A stretch of DNA of 64,000 nt, taken from positions 37,198,689-37,262,688 of the forward strand of contig NC_030381.2 of NCBI RefSeq assembly GCF_001625215.2. Reading direction: 5' to 3'. This stretch comes from Daucus carota subsp. sativus (taxonomy: Eukaryota > Streptophyta > Magnoliopsida > Apiales > Apiaceae). The stretch's first letter is position 1, and each line of letters begins with the position of its first letter. Below, piece by piece: positions 35,586 to 47,377 of this stretch. The translations under genes and the position numbers were made by a program. Under the pieces are notes generated by a model. The model was not told the DNA's origin, ran no database searches, and saw only the letters and a list, made by a program, of their open reading frames with translations.

Positions 35586-35822
35586 TACTCCTTTCATCCC
35601 AAATTAGATGAACTCGTTGACTTCGGGCACGCATTTTAAAGTTCATTGACCGCATGGCTACATTACTTATTCTTACAATTTTATTTTTGCAAATAAAAAT
35701 TCGAATATAAAATTTTTGTTTACAAAAGAAAATTTTTAAAAATAATTTTCGGAGCTAGTCGGTCAATGCACCTTAAGTTACGTGCCCAAAATCAACTAAT
35801 TTTTCTAATCTGAGATGGAGTA
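35586..35822. mobile_element. Stowaway-like MITE
   Basis: TACTCCTTTCATCCCAAATTAG at the left is matched in inverse by CTAATCTGAGATGGAGTA at the right, with TA edges. 237 bases, no coding sequence. Confidence 0.6.
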
Positions 35823-36689
35823 ATATATAGCACATTATGAGGTATTAATTTAATGTATATAATTTTTTTATAAACGATAGTAGTCATATATTCATGATCA
35901 GCTCAAACAAGAAAAATCATTCTTTTATACATGACTCATTGATTCAAAAATTATTAAATAAACGGTATTATTTTACCACATGGTCTTGAAAAACAAGTGT
36001 CATTTTGTCCAAAAATTACTGGAAAAGCCACTACAATTGATCAAAATATGTATAATCAGTGATGATCTTATAATGATTACTCGATTAGTATATTATCGAG
36101 GTTACGATGTATTCTCTGCTCTTTTTTTTTTACGGTTTTTCAATTGTTTGACATGTATTTTAAGATTAGAATATAGGTTTATAATCATTTAAAAAAATTC
36201 TTATTATGTATTAAAATCAAAATATTAAATTTTTTTGTAAGACTCTTTTTTAAAAAATAATTTATTAAACTCTACTTTTATGAGAGTTAAAATGTATATC
36301 AAACTTCCATTCCCTAGTTTAAACTATTTATGACGAAAGAAACCTGATTTCATAATTAAAATATGAACCCAATTGTAGTATTTAATCACTTGATTAGTCT
36401 AGCCGTATTTTGCTCGAATGATGGGAATAAAATATTAAAAGTTGGAACAATTTTGAAGATAAAAAATTCAAGACATTATATTATTTTTTATATAGTAAGT
36501 CTGTGATCTCTAAATAAGACATATTATTAGGTATCACAAGGTACAAAATTTGTATCAAATAAGGTGTTTAAAAACTCTTTGTTTTAGATTAGTTGATAGG
36601 TTAGTTAATTGAAAAAATATAATAAATATAATTATAATTGATTTACATGTCCACATATTTACAATCGAACCAAAATAATTCAACTCTAT
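35823..36689. other. Intergenic region
   Basis: AT-rich DNA. I see no gene or element with recognisable ends. Confidence 0.3.
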
Positions 36690-37260
36690 CTTTTTTTTTT
36701 TTTTTTTTGAAGCAAAGGTGTTAATCTAATAACAAAAAGCCATACGGCATCTACACCAATGATCGAGTCGAACAAACAGTAATTTGCAATCGTCTGTTCT
36801 CGTAAGGAGACAGTTAAACGATATTTTGAAGAAAATGTATATACAAATACAAGTACCCGCTTCATGCATCTTCGTTGAATTACTGGTACCCTCTTCATCA
36901 TGCCCTGACAGAGCTATCGTTTGAGCTATCGACCAAAACGGTGATTCCATACAAACTTTCATCACCAAATCAAAAACCCCGCTTACAATTAAGAAGCGAA
37001 AAACAAAACTCTCACCAGGGAGAGAAAACAACCTTAGATCTGAAGCACAACCACAAAAACAAGAGAAATCAGACTGAAAATCCACCCGCTTGAAAACAGA
37101 GAAGAAAGACACCGAAATCTCCGATGGTTTTAGATCTAAGAATTCTCCCGAGAATAGATCCGGAGCAAAACCACAAAAATAAGAGAAATCAGACTGAAAC
37201 TCACCCGCTTGGAAGAGAGACGGTGAAATCTCCGATAGTTTTAGATCTAAGTTTCTCGAG
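36690..37260 (-). mobile_element. LINE-like retroelement remnant with poly(A) tail
   Basis: Read on the minus strand, the segment ends in a run of about 20 A (T run at about 36690-36709) after TTAACACCTTTGCTTC, a 3' end typical of plant non-LTR elements. Its 5' part holds two tandem copies of a unit of about 110 bases (about 37145-37255 and 37030-37144), both starting CTTAGATCTAAAAC.ATCGGAG, like tandem promoter monomers of some LINEs. No reverse transcriptase is encoded, so the element is internally deleted or non-autonomous. The 128-codon frame in it resembles no known protein. Confidence 0.4.
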
Positions 37261-38120
37261 AAGATGTATTATTCAAAAAATAGAAAGAAAAACAAAGCAA
37301 TCAAGTGATTCGGGGCTTTCCATTTAAAGTTTGAACTCACAAAATAAAAGATAACTCGGTCCTACTGTTACAGTCAAACCTAACAACTTGTGGGGCTTTC
37401 TAACTATATTCTTATAAATTGTCCTATAGACGAATCGTCTTCGAATCTCACTAAAAATGATTGGAATCAATAGCAAAAATGAATAAAATGTGCTCATCAA
37501 GTGTCATAGTACAAAATAAGAATCACAAGATATATAAATGAAAGTGGATTAAAATATTTGAGTATCATAACCAACTTTTATTCAAAGAGAAATAAACAGC
37601 ATGGGTTGATGTAATTCTAGATTTCATTATATGTCTGAAAAATAATTAATCACTTTTACGTGTTTAGTCGTTCACTTGGTCACATCACCGAATACATGTC
37701 GGAAAAGATTTTAAAAATTTATCAGTATCTAGAACATCTTAATCTATAATATATACGGGCACCATGGTTATCAAAAATACTTCTCATTTAGAATAAAATT
37801 CTTTTGAAAGAAAATCAAACACATTAAAGCAACTCCAACAATTAAAAACCTTTAAATAAAAAGTGAATTGACAAACTAAAAATAAAAAATATAACTAATG
37901 TTTCATCACACTTCAACCATCTCATTCTGTACGAAGATTATACATCATTTATTATCATATTGAAGTGATATATTCTATTTGTAATAATATTAAATATTAA
38001 TAACATATTATATTTAAATTACAGCCAATACAATCCAAGTACAATGTTTTGAAAATATATCACAACTAATGTTGTGTTTCCAAAACTCTTTCTTTCTATT
38101 TTGAAAATATATCACAACTA
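37261..38120. other. Intergenic region with a short direct repeat
   Basis: AT-rich without a gene. A segment of about 30 bases (GAAAATATATCACAACTAATG...) occurs near 38051 and again near 38103, the second copy running into the MITE that follows. Confidence 0.4.
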
Positions 38121-38424
38121 ATGTTGTGTTTGGTTTGAGCGAATAAAAATGGAGGGAAAAAAATGAAATTTGAACTAAAATTTAGTTGAATGTATAATAA
38201 TTTCATTTTTTTCACCATTTCATTGGCATCGCCCTTAAATAGAGTTCAAACACTCCATTTTGTGAAGGAATGCTCTATTCCTTGTCATATCTATTTCCTA
38301 CCAAAATTTTATATCATATAAATTTTGTATTAATTCTGTTTTTTCAAAATCATTTATCCTCTACTCTATTAGCTTCTTTTATTTATACTCATTCTATTCC
38401 ATTCACTTCAACCAAATACAACAT
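38121..38424. mobile_element. MITE cut by the duplication breakpoint
   Basis: Inverted ends of about 24 bases with a few mismatches: ATGTTGTGTTTGGTTTGAG at the left, and CAACCAAATACAACAT closing the right end. The left border of the 7.4-kb duplication (38261) falls inside this element, so copy 2 carries only its right part (45689-45852). The same family occurs at about 14307-14590 and 53863-54182. Confidence 0.65.
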
Positions 38425-39949
38425 AAATTTTATTAAATAGGTGCAATACCGTTGTAAGTCCTTGGAGTAGTGTTCACAGGAAATTCAGGAAATCGGTTTG
38501 AACTGGAAACGGGATAATATCGATTCTCATATCCTCAATTAGATTAAAAATATATAAAAAGGACACATTATCAAACTTATATTATACAACGTAGTATACA
38601 TATCCATGTTGAGTGAAACAAATATCGAATCTGCTACTAAACTAAAGAATCTAAATAATCGGATTGGGAAAGATTATATTCAAATAAAATTTTGAGAATA
38701 AAGTCAAGTAATTTTGGGTGCCCCAATATTTTTCTCTAGACTTAATCATACTCCTTTCTATTGGAAGTAAAAGAAATAGATCGGTTAACACGACAAGGAA
38801 ATCTTGTTATAAATAGGATTAATAATATTCTTATCGAGTTCAAGTTTGTTTTGATTGCTGAATTAGCATGTAAATATAATCATAATACGCATGTAAAAAA
38901 AACAGAAAAAGAGAGACGCAACTTTTCTTTTTTACATCCTAAAATAAGCCTAATAAAAAATAAAACTTATTTTGGAAGAGTCATGTAATGAAATTGATTT
39001 ATTTTTTGATTCTATTAGTGTCAGAGTCTCAGAGAAGCTTTACCCCCTCAAAAATCAAACTAAGAGCAAGTCCAAGATGCCTCATATAATGTCCTAAGTC
39101 ATTATTTAGGGCATTTGGCAAAAAATTTCACTCCAACAATGTCCTAGTGATGCCTTATATCACTAGGACAAGCTCTTCAAGCCTTATTTTTGAGGCACAT
39201 CTTTGCTTGCCCTATCCTAGATTATATAGTAAAATATTACTAACACTCTCTTTCTCTCTCTTCCTTATATTGTCTTTTAATGATGAAAGAAAACTTTTAA
39301 TAATAAAATATTAAATATGTAATGAGAATAAGGCACATTGTTGGAGTTGAAGTTACTTAAGTCCTAAATCATTAGGACATAATTTTTTATATTATATTTA
39401 AGGCCTCAACTAAGACACTCTTGGACTTGCTCCAATGCCCCCACCAATCACATTTGCTCAGGATTCCAAGTTGCCATTTGACAAAATGTTCCTCAGACCA
39501 GGACAAATCTGATTGCATGAGACTAATTTACAAAACCCAGCACACCTAAAATTCTGGTGTTAATGTCCAAAACAAACATACTTGCAGAGTAACCAAATAT
39601 GCTAACCCAACTAGCTAATTTGTTGTCCTAAAAATAGGAGTACATTTTAAAAACTAGGGCCCTGTCCTGCTGACCCCATAAGAAAGATAGTTGAAAACAA
39701 AGAGGGTGTGTGCATATTTTCATAATTCATCAATCCAACCAGCCCAAATACAACAAGAGTAACAGACAATATCATGGCCACAATCCTCAAGATATGCAAA
39801 ATATACATAACCCCCCTCGGCCCCTCCTCACCCCGATCAATTAATCAATACACGCTTTTCTGCTCTCTGTTTTTTATCTATATACATAAAAAAAGATATC
39901 GCATGACTGTGGCAACCGTGATCACTGGGCAAAATGCAATTTAAAGTGT
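38425..39949. other. Downstream flank of XTH copy 1, with a MITE
   Basis: No gene recognised; the 75-codon frame at 38761-38988 lacks an ATG start and a known family. A MITE lies at 39063-39433, with ends AGAGCAAGTCCAA and TTGGACTTGCTCC, repeated in copy 2 at 46491-46861. Confidence 0.5.
39063..39433. mobile_element. MITE with AGAGCAAGTCCAA ends
   Basis: Terminal inverted repeats of 13 bases with one mismatch, about 371 bases, no coding sequence. CTCCAACAATGTCC and GCACATTGTTGGAG form an inner inverted pair. The family was not identified from its target site. Confidence 0.55.
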
Positions 39950-42482
39950 CTAAACAGAGTTTATTCCATGACGGTATGATCGGCGGTTGTGATGTCTTTT
40001 ACCATGCCCGCGGTGGCTTGTACCAAATGTTACCGGGTCGAATCCTCTAAGTCTCTCGGACTCAAGTGGATCGATTACACACTCAGAAGGTGGAACCTGG
40101 TATCGAGTTGTATCATAACAATAGGAGTACTGCATGTATTTTTTCCTCAGGTTCTGCATTTTAGTTCTACTTTCTTTTGTTGTACCTGTAGGAACAGATT
40201 GAGACTTGGGCGCAGTATCACATGAGGTCGACATCTCGATGGGATCAACGGCACAACCGTGAAGCACGAAATCGGAGAACTCGGCAATGTAAGGGGAATA
40301 TTTATAATTGACCTTGTATTTACCTCCATTTGTAGCCCAATTAGATCCATCCCAAATAGTAGCATACAAGCTCATTGGCTTGGAAGGGAAGTCCCCACCC
40401 ATTGCTTCTGTCTTCTTGACCTCTCTTATAGGAACATTGTCTATGTAAAAGCTGTAAAGCAAGATAAAAACATCCATAAACAAACAAGAAAAAACCAATG
40501 CTCTTATCATGAAACAAAAACTCGAAAACTTGTGATCAATCCCTGTTCAAAAGTTTAATTATTGAACAAGGGTAAGAAACAAGGGCAAGTGGAGGTAAGT
40601 GACAATACATGATTCATGCAAAGGAATCTCTCAGCTCAATTTTCTTGCAGTTGCACAACATGTCATGAAAAAACAAAAAACCTACTAACAGTAACCTAAA
40701 CAGAGAAATCCAATTACCAAAAAAAGAAAAGAAAAAAGAATAAATTATCTGTGAAGACGCATCGCAATCCCTTACTCTCCGGGACAAGATCATAGGTTAA
40801 AATCCCCAATCCCCTCCCTTTGTCCTTAAAAAACTTATGTAATATACTTAAAAAGCAATTGTAATGGCTTAAGCTCATATAAATCTATAGAAGTAACATA
40901 TAAAATTACATACATTATTTCTTAAATCAACTGACGCCATTTTAAAATAATTTACAAAATAATATTAATTCATGTTTCTAGAATGTAAAAATTTCAAAGA
41001 ATTCATAATTGAAAGGCTGAGTAGTATATCAACACTGTTTAGGTTCATAACAAGGACAGCAAGCTTGAATGCTACAATAGAAATTCTAAATTTATTTTTT
41101 CCCAAAAATCTGCAATAACATAGCAAAACGAATAAACAATTCAATATACCCCACAAATACTCTGCAGATATCATTTTTTTACATTCAATAACTTTTTAGT
41201 GTGTGTGGGCAGAGAGATTGGGAGTTAGCTCTAGACATGTCCTAGCACCAGGAGCACCTTCACTTGTCAAATGATAATTGCCAACAAAATGATAAATGCA
41301 ACAAAATTATAAAAAAGTTAATAAAAACAGAATCTGTAAATAGATTATTCTCAGAAGGTTTCAGTTTCTTACATAATTCTATCTTTGCTCCACAATATAC
41401 TGTACTGATGAAAATCATCAGAAGGGTCAAACCAGAGACCGTATCTTTCTTCTCTGCCTGCACCTGTGCTTCCATTTCCATAAACATTGGTCTGAAGTCT
41501 CCACTCTTTGCCTCTAATATTCCCCAAAAACTCAAAATCAATCTCATCATGGTTCTTTGCAAACATGTCTACATTCGACATCTGTAATCATATAAAATAA
41601 GGAACAACATGGAAAATTGTAACTGACTGAAGCAAAATATGAATGTCACGGACTAACGATCTCTAATTCTCTATAAGCTAATCTGATTTGGTTTATCTTT
41701 GTATTGTATAATTTAAAAAAGTTTGAATTTCTGGTCAAGTCTGTTAAGATGAAAATCTTCTTAAAAATCGATCAAGATTAGAACTTTATTAACACACAAA
41801 ATATATAGAGCTTTGTTGCAAAAGTTTTCAGAAAATTTATTAAAGCAGTGTGTATGCATTCAAAAATTAATAAACTTCAACTACATGACCAGAAGTAATT
41901 CATCAGCATAGGATACAATACACACACACACCATAAATAAGGCTCTTATTGAACAATTCAAACTGGAATGGAGGTATTACATACATCAAGAATAAAGCAG
42001 CTTTAACATAACGGCTCAAATTTTTGGAATACATAATAGAGCAAACAGTAAGAATCACACAAACACACACACAAATTGTGATTCAGCTAATGCTTATAAA
42101 AACTTACATAGAATGCAACAACCACCCCAGCTGTGTAATCTGCTGGTAACTTAATTGAAGCACTAAAGAATCCATGTTTATAGAGGTCATGAGATACAAA
42201 TCCAGAGCCTGCAAATTCATACACCCCAAGATATATAAGGAAAAAAAAAAAGGACAATCTTTAAGCTACAACAACAAAGACAAGAACTTTAAAGTAAAGA
42301 CCTGTTCTTTCATCAAGAGAAAGGTGAGCTGATTTTCCATCTTGAAGAATCATGAGATTACTATCACCAAAGAGCTGTGAGTACCCTTCTTCAAATGAAA
42401 CAATTGGAAGATTTCTTGATGACCCATGAGCCAAAACAACAACAGAACACATTACAAACAAATTCACATACAAGTTCACCAT
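39950..42482 (-). CDS. XTH: Xyloglucan endotransglucosylase/hydrolase, copy 1
   Basis: Four exons in transcript order: 42482-42302, 42208-42108, 41581-41373 and 40451-39950. They join in frame into 330 residues. A signal peptide covers about 1-20, so the enzyme is secreted to the cell wall, where XTHs cut and rejoin (or hydrolyse) xyloglucan during wall remodelling. The GH16 active site [10 protein letters not shown] is at 105-114, with nucleophile Glu107 and acid/base Glu111. An N-glycosylation site (NGS) lies shortly after, in NVYGNGST. The C-terminal XET_C region has conserved cysteines (SCDT, YCYDT, SECVIDP) and ends in a basic tail ([16 protein letters not shown]). Sequence and tail fit group III-B (the XTH27-XTH30 type), some members of which are hydrolases. 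The start was chosen as the only in-frame ATG before the signal peptide. Confidence 0.95.
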
Positions 42483-42675
42483 TTTTTCAGCTATGTTTCT
42501 GCTCAGTCTCTCCCTCTTTTTATGGATTTTCAAGAATTCGGAAGAAGTCACAATCTCTCCAGAGAGAGAGAGAGAGTTTATTGGGATTTGGAGCTTGAGA
42601 GAAGAGTGTGATAACTGATAAGCTCTGAGCTGTTCACAACTTGGTGACACTTTTGGAAAATATTGTAGTCACTGC
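42483..42675 (-). promoter_or_regulatory. Proximal upstream region of XTH copy 1
   Basis: Bases between the XTH start codon and the nearest MITE. It contains an AGAGAGAGAGAGAG tract at about 42561-42575 and a CCATAAAAAG stretch near 42517 on the minus strand. Transcription probably starts here, but no site can be fixed. The same sequence precedes copy 2 at 49911-50103. Confidence 0.35.
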
Positions 42676-42930
42676 TACTCCCTCTGTCCCAGTCAATTGT
42701 ATACGTTTCTTTTTCACTGCTCGACACGCTTTTTAAGGCACTTATAAAACATAGTTCTACAACTTATTTTTAAGATTTTCTTTTTTTGTATAAAATTATA
42801 AATGTTATACTTTTATACAGAAAAAGAAAAATTTAAAAATAATCTACAGAACTATACTATATTGAAGCATTAAAGTCCGTGCCGCGCCCCCGTCCCCCAA
42901 TGTATACTATTGACTGGGACGGAGGGAGTA
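42676..42930. mobile_element. Stowaway-like MITE in XTH copy 1 promoter
   Basis: Starts TACTCCCTCTGTCCCAGTC and ends GACTGGGACGGAGGGAGTA, with good inverted ends and TA edges. It sits 194 bases upstream of the XTH start codon. The same element is at 50104-50358 in copy 2. Confidence 0.85.
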
Positions 42931-43726
42931 GTTGTATAAGCTAAACTTGCATTTTGGGGGGCTATAGCCTATAATCACTTATTTAATTTTCTGATTAGTT
43001 AATTGTTGTGCATTGTGGTCATGCATTAGTGGTGGTTACTTGTCATGTCATTTTAGCGGTTCGTTCTTGAAAGTTTAGGCTCCTAGAAGTCCTAATCAAC
43101 AACTCCATTTTGGCTTAACTCCCACTTTCATTGTTGATGTGTCGGACAAATTTGCTTAATTTATGGGCTAAATAGAACTAAAATATGCAAGTCATTAAAC
43201 AATTATCTTCCACGATTATTAGGGGCAGAACCTTTATCTTAATATTGACTGAACGAAAAATTTTAAACTAGAAAATGGGGTCGCGGAGCATATGTTTTGG
43301 GGCGATAAAATTGAGAAATTATTGTTTCAAATATATTACTAAAAATTAAAATAAGTGTAAAATTATTATTTAAATTTTTTTTATTCTTACAAACTGTTTT
43401 TACTCGAATCGTTGTCTTGACTAAGTGATAGTATTTCTCTTTAACCTCTCAACTTATGTGTAAAAAATTGATGATTAAAAAGAGATAGAAAAAAGTTTAA
43501 AGAAAGTAAAATAGGGCCGGAACACTTTCGGGTATAAACAATTTTGCACACATAATTTAATCTGAAAGAAAACTGTGAAGTGTTCAAAGAATTATGCAGG
43601 CACAAAGTGCGCATGTAAAGGTTTGTTAACTAGAGTAGTATTTTCATGCTCACAGAGCTTACTGCCACCAGCAAACTAATCCTTTTCTTTTATGATTCCA
43701 CCAAACTAATGTTTGGTCCAAAAATA
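42931..43726. other. Upstream region of XTH copy 1
   Basis: No gene or element recognised. It contains the only difference I noticed between the copies, one T in a T run near 43370-43381. Confidence 0.4.
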
Positions 43727-43946
43727 TACTCCCTCCGTCCCTCTCAATTCTTAATATTGAGGGACGGGGCGTGTCACGCACTTTAAATTCTTTAATGCGT
43801 CTAAAAAACATAATTTTATAAACTTTTTTAAAAAATTTCTTTTTCTGATTAAAAAAAAGTTATTGAACTATGTTTTATAAGCGCATTAAAGTACATGTCA
43901 AGCAGTGAGGAAGAAATGTTAAGAAATGAAAGGGATAGAGAGAGTA
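43727..43946. mobile_element. Stowaway-like MITE (copy 1)
   Basis: Left end TACTCCCTCCGTCCCTCTC, right end GGGATAGAGAGAGTA. The inverted match is imperfect. Repeated at 51154-51373. Confidence 0.65.
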
Positions 43947-44737
43947 TACGATTTTTATCAATAAAATATATTAATAAGAAACATATTTTTTTTGAAATTA
44001 ATCCGTATTTTGGGAAAAACTTCGGAAGATTTCCGTCCATAATGCCCATTGATGAGCCTTGTTTTGAGGTAGGTGATCACATGAGTGCTATGATTTGACT
44101 TCTTTTGAATCAAAAGTTTGGATGAGAAATAAAGTGGCCAAGATTATCACAGACGAAATTGATGATAACAATTACAAAAAGAAATTACAGGCAAGAAAAG
44201 CTAGCACAAAGGCTTTAAAAATAGTCCACAATATAATACTACTACTAGTGCAAATCATGGTCCATGGATAATTGGATATTCGTAATTAATTTTGGGCAAA
44301 AGGGACACGGGTGGCAATCCAGAGGGAGGCGGCGACTTGAGTACATTCTTCCCAAAATGCCCTCGAACATTCCCCGAATTACTGATTCTGCCCTCTCAAA
44401 CTGTACGTTAGTGGTGGCCAGATAATACGTGTAAGAATTTGGACATTTCTTTAAGATTTTTTCTTTTTTTGATATGCTCCAGATAACATTTACTAATTCA
44501 ATTTAGGTGGGCGCTCCTCAGACATGTATCGCGTGGGCCTGCGCCTTGCACTTCAATTGAATTGAATTTTTTCTTATAAAGTCGAGATTTTAAATACTTG
44601 TTCTGGCCAAATATACGCGGTTTATTTTGGTTCACCTGATTTGCAGGCTACCACGTGAGCTCGTGGGTTTACCGGTGCGCATCCAAAGGGTAGCGACTGC
44701 GGATCCCTACGTTAAGGGGAAAAAAATTCATCAAATA
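43947..44737. other. Distal upstream region of XTH copy 1
   Basis: No gene or element recognised. The short frames here resemble nothing known. Confidence 0.3.
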
Positions 44738-45000
44738 TACTCCATCCGTTTCAAATTACATGTCCACTTTCAAAAAATCACATAATTTAAGAAAAGTGGA
44801 TTTTGAGAAAAAAAAAGATGTATTAAGTTATTAATTGAACCTAATATGTGGTATATGGTTGATCGTGAAAATATAAATTTGAAATAGGTAAAAGAAAGTT
44901 GATTTTGGAAATTTAAATTTACATTGAAAGTTGAAGTGTACAAGTATTTTAAAACAATTTTTTTTTAAAAGTGGATATGTATTTTGAAACGGAGAGAGTA
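44738..45000. mobile_element. Stowaway-like MITE (copy 1)
   Basis: Starts TACTCCATCCGTTTCAAATTAC and ends TTTTGAAACGGAGAGAGTA, an inverted pair with TA edges. Repeated at 52165-52427. Confidence 0.7.
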
Positions 45001-45651
45001 CTGTTTAGATATTTTATTTAGAATGTTTTTATTATTCATGCTTATAAATAAATTCTATCATATATTGTTTAGGCATTTTAATTATCCCTTTGCCTCTCGG
45101 TTTAGCAAAGGCCTCCACATCAGCTCGACTAGCCGTTGTGTACGCATTTTATTGTACAATGATGGAGGAGAGTGTGACACGGCCAAATTGAAGGAGCTTT
45201 ACTGCAAAATTAGCAGCGTCTGTCACGGCTGAATAGATGACTTGGGAATATTATTTTTTTATTATCCTCACAGATTCACACGGTCGCTTAATAATTCTCC
45301 GACGCCCTACAGCCACAGAGAAGATGGTCCAAACTCCTACTCAATGTTCATGATAATCTTTTGCGAATTTTTATCGTTCAAAATTTTAAAATATTTAGGT
45401 TGTTTTCACTTGGAAAAAATGGATTGAGGAGAATAAATTTCTCATTATGAATATTGTATGAAAACATGATTGGACAAATAAAATGAGTACAGTATATCTT
45501 TCAAAACATGTGAGTTAGATTTCTTATTTTAAATAATTGAAATGGAATCGTTAAAAGAATGAAAATTATAAACATTTCTCTAATCACCCATAATTTGGAG
45601 TACAAATTTCATTTCAAAAATTTGTACATTATATCGAAAACCCACCACATC
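45001..45651. other. Right end of duplication copy 1
   Basis: No gene recognised. Two pieces here, 45525-45538 and about 45610-45629, reappear in the junction filler that follows. Confidence 0.4.
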
Positions 45652-45688
45652 CATTTCAAAAATTTGTACATCTATTTTAAATAATTTA
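45652..45688. other. Filler DNA at the duplication junction
   Basis: 37 bases absent from both outer borders of the duplicated unit. The first 20 bases repeat a segment at about 45610-45629, and 45673-45686 (TATTTTAAATAATT) repeats 45525-45538. Filler copied from nearby DNA is typical of error-prone end joining or template switching. Confidence 0.75.
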
Positions 45689-45852
45689 TGTGAAGGAATG
45701 CTCTATTCCTTGTCATATCTATTTCCTACCAAAATTTTATATCATATAAATTTTGTATTAATTCTGTTTTTTCAAAATCATTTATCCTCTACTCTATTAG
45801 CTTCTTTTATTTATACTCATTCTATTCCATTCACTTCAACCAAATACAACAT

Positions 45853-47377
45853 AAATTTTATTAAATAGGTGCAATACCGTTGTAAGTCCTTGGAGTAGTG
45901 TTCACAGGAAATTCAGGAAATCGGTTTGAACTGGAAACGGGATAATATCGATTCTCATATCCTCAATTAGATTAAAAATATATAAAAAGGACACATTATC
46001 AAACTTATATTATACAACGTAGTATACATATCCATGTTGAGTGAAACAAATATCGAATCTGCTACTAAACTAAAGAATCTAAATAATCGGATTGGGAAAG
46101 ATTATATTCAAATAAAATTTTGAGAATAAAGTCAAGTAATTTTGGGTGCCCCAATATTTTTCTCTAGACTTAATCATACTCCTTTCTATTGGAAGTAAAA
46201 GAAATAGATCGGTTAACACGACAAGGAAATCTTGTTATAAATAGGATTAATAATATTCTTATCGAGTTCAAGTTTGTTTTGATTGCTGAATTAGCATGTA
46301 AATATAATCATAATACGCATGTAAAAAAAACAGAAAAAGAGAGACGCAACTTTTCTTTTTTACATCCTAAAATAAGCCTAATAAAAAATAAAACTTATTT
46401 TGGAAGAGTCATGTAATGAAATTGATTTATTTTTTGATTCTATTAGTGTCAGAGTCTCAGAGAAGCTTTACCCCCTCAAAAATCAAACTAAGAGCAAGTC
46501 CAAGATGCCTCATATAATGTCCTAAGTCATTATTTAGGGCATTTGGCAAAAAATTTCACTCCAACAATGTCCTAGTGATGCCTTATATCACTAGGACAAG
46601 CTCTTCAAGCCTTATTTTTGAGGCACATCTTTGCTTGCCCTATCCTAGATTATATAGTAAAATATTACTAACACTCTCTTTCTCTCTCTTCCTTATATTG
46701 TCTTTTAATGATGAAAGAAAACTTTTAATAATAAAATATTAAATATGTAATGAGAATAAGGCACATTGTTGGAGTTGAAGTTACTTAAGTCCTAAATCAT
46801 TAGGACATAATTTTTTATATTATATTTAAGGCCTCAACTAAGACACTCTTGGACTTGCTCCAATGCCCCCACCAATCACATTTGCTCAGGATTCCAAGTT
46901 GCCATTTGACAAAATGTTCCTCAGACCAGGACAAATCTGATTGCATGAGACTAATTTACAAAACCCAGCACACCTAAAATTCTGGTGTTAATGTCCAAAA
47001 CAAACATACTTGCAGAGTAACCAAATATGCTAACCCAACTAGCTAATTTGTTGTCCTAAAAATAGGAGTACATTTTAAAAACTAGGGCCCTGTCCTGCTG
47101 ACCCCATAAGAAAGATAGTTGAAAACAAAGAGGGTGTGTGCATATTTTCATAATTCATCAATCCAACCAGCCCAAATACAACAAGAGTAACAGACAATAT
47201 CATGGCCACAATCCTCAAGATATGCAAAATATACATAACCCCCCTCGGCCCCTCCTCACCCCGATCAATTAATCAATACACGCTTTTCTGCTCTCTGTTT
47301 TTTATCTATATACATAAAAAAAGATATCGCATGACTGTGGCAACCGTGATCACTGGGCAAAATGCAATTTAAAGTGT
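45853..47377. other. Downstream flank of XTH copy 2, with a MITE
   Basis: Same content as 38425-39949, including the AGAGCAAGTCCAA-ended MITE at 46491-46861. No gene recognised. Confidence 0.5.
46491..46861. mobile_element. MITE with AGAGCAAGTCCAA ends (copy 2)
   Basis: Duplicate of the element at 39063-39433, carried along by the segmental duplication rather than inserted independently. Confidence 0.55.

Larger units (their letters stand above)
38261..45651. repeat. Direct segmental duplication, copy 1 (7.4 kb)
   Basis: 38261-45651 and 45689-53078 are near-identical in the same orientation. The offset is 7428 bases up to about 43370 and 7427 after it, because one T run has eight T in copy 1 and seven in copy 2. 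All longer reading frames in the two copies translate identically. The unit holds one XTH gene with about 1.7 kb downstream and 3.2 kb upstream of it, and four MITEs. Confidence 0.97.

Noticed and set aside
36726..37112. 128-codon minus-strand frame
   Set aside because: No family resemblance; it lies entirely in the poly(A)-tailed retroelement remnant and runs through its tandem repeats.
38761..38988. 75-codon frame, present in both duplication copies (also 46189-46416)
   Set aside because: It starts with TTG rather than ATG, has no recognisable domain, and is identical in both copies only because the whole segment is duplicated.
42483..42650. N-terminal extension of the XTH gene
   Set aside because: Starts with GTG and would place a hydrophilic stretch before the signal peptide; the ATG at 42482 gives a proper secretion signal.
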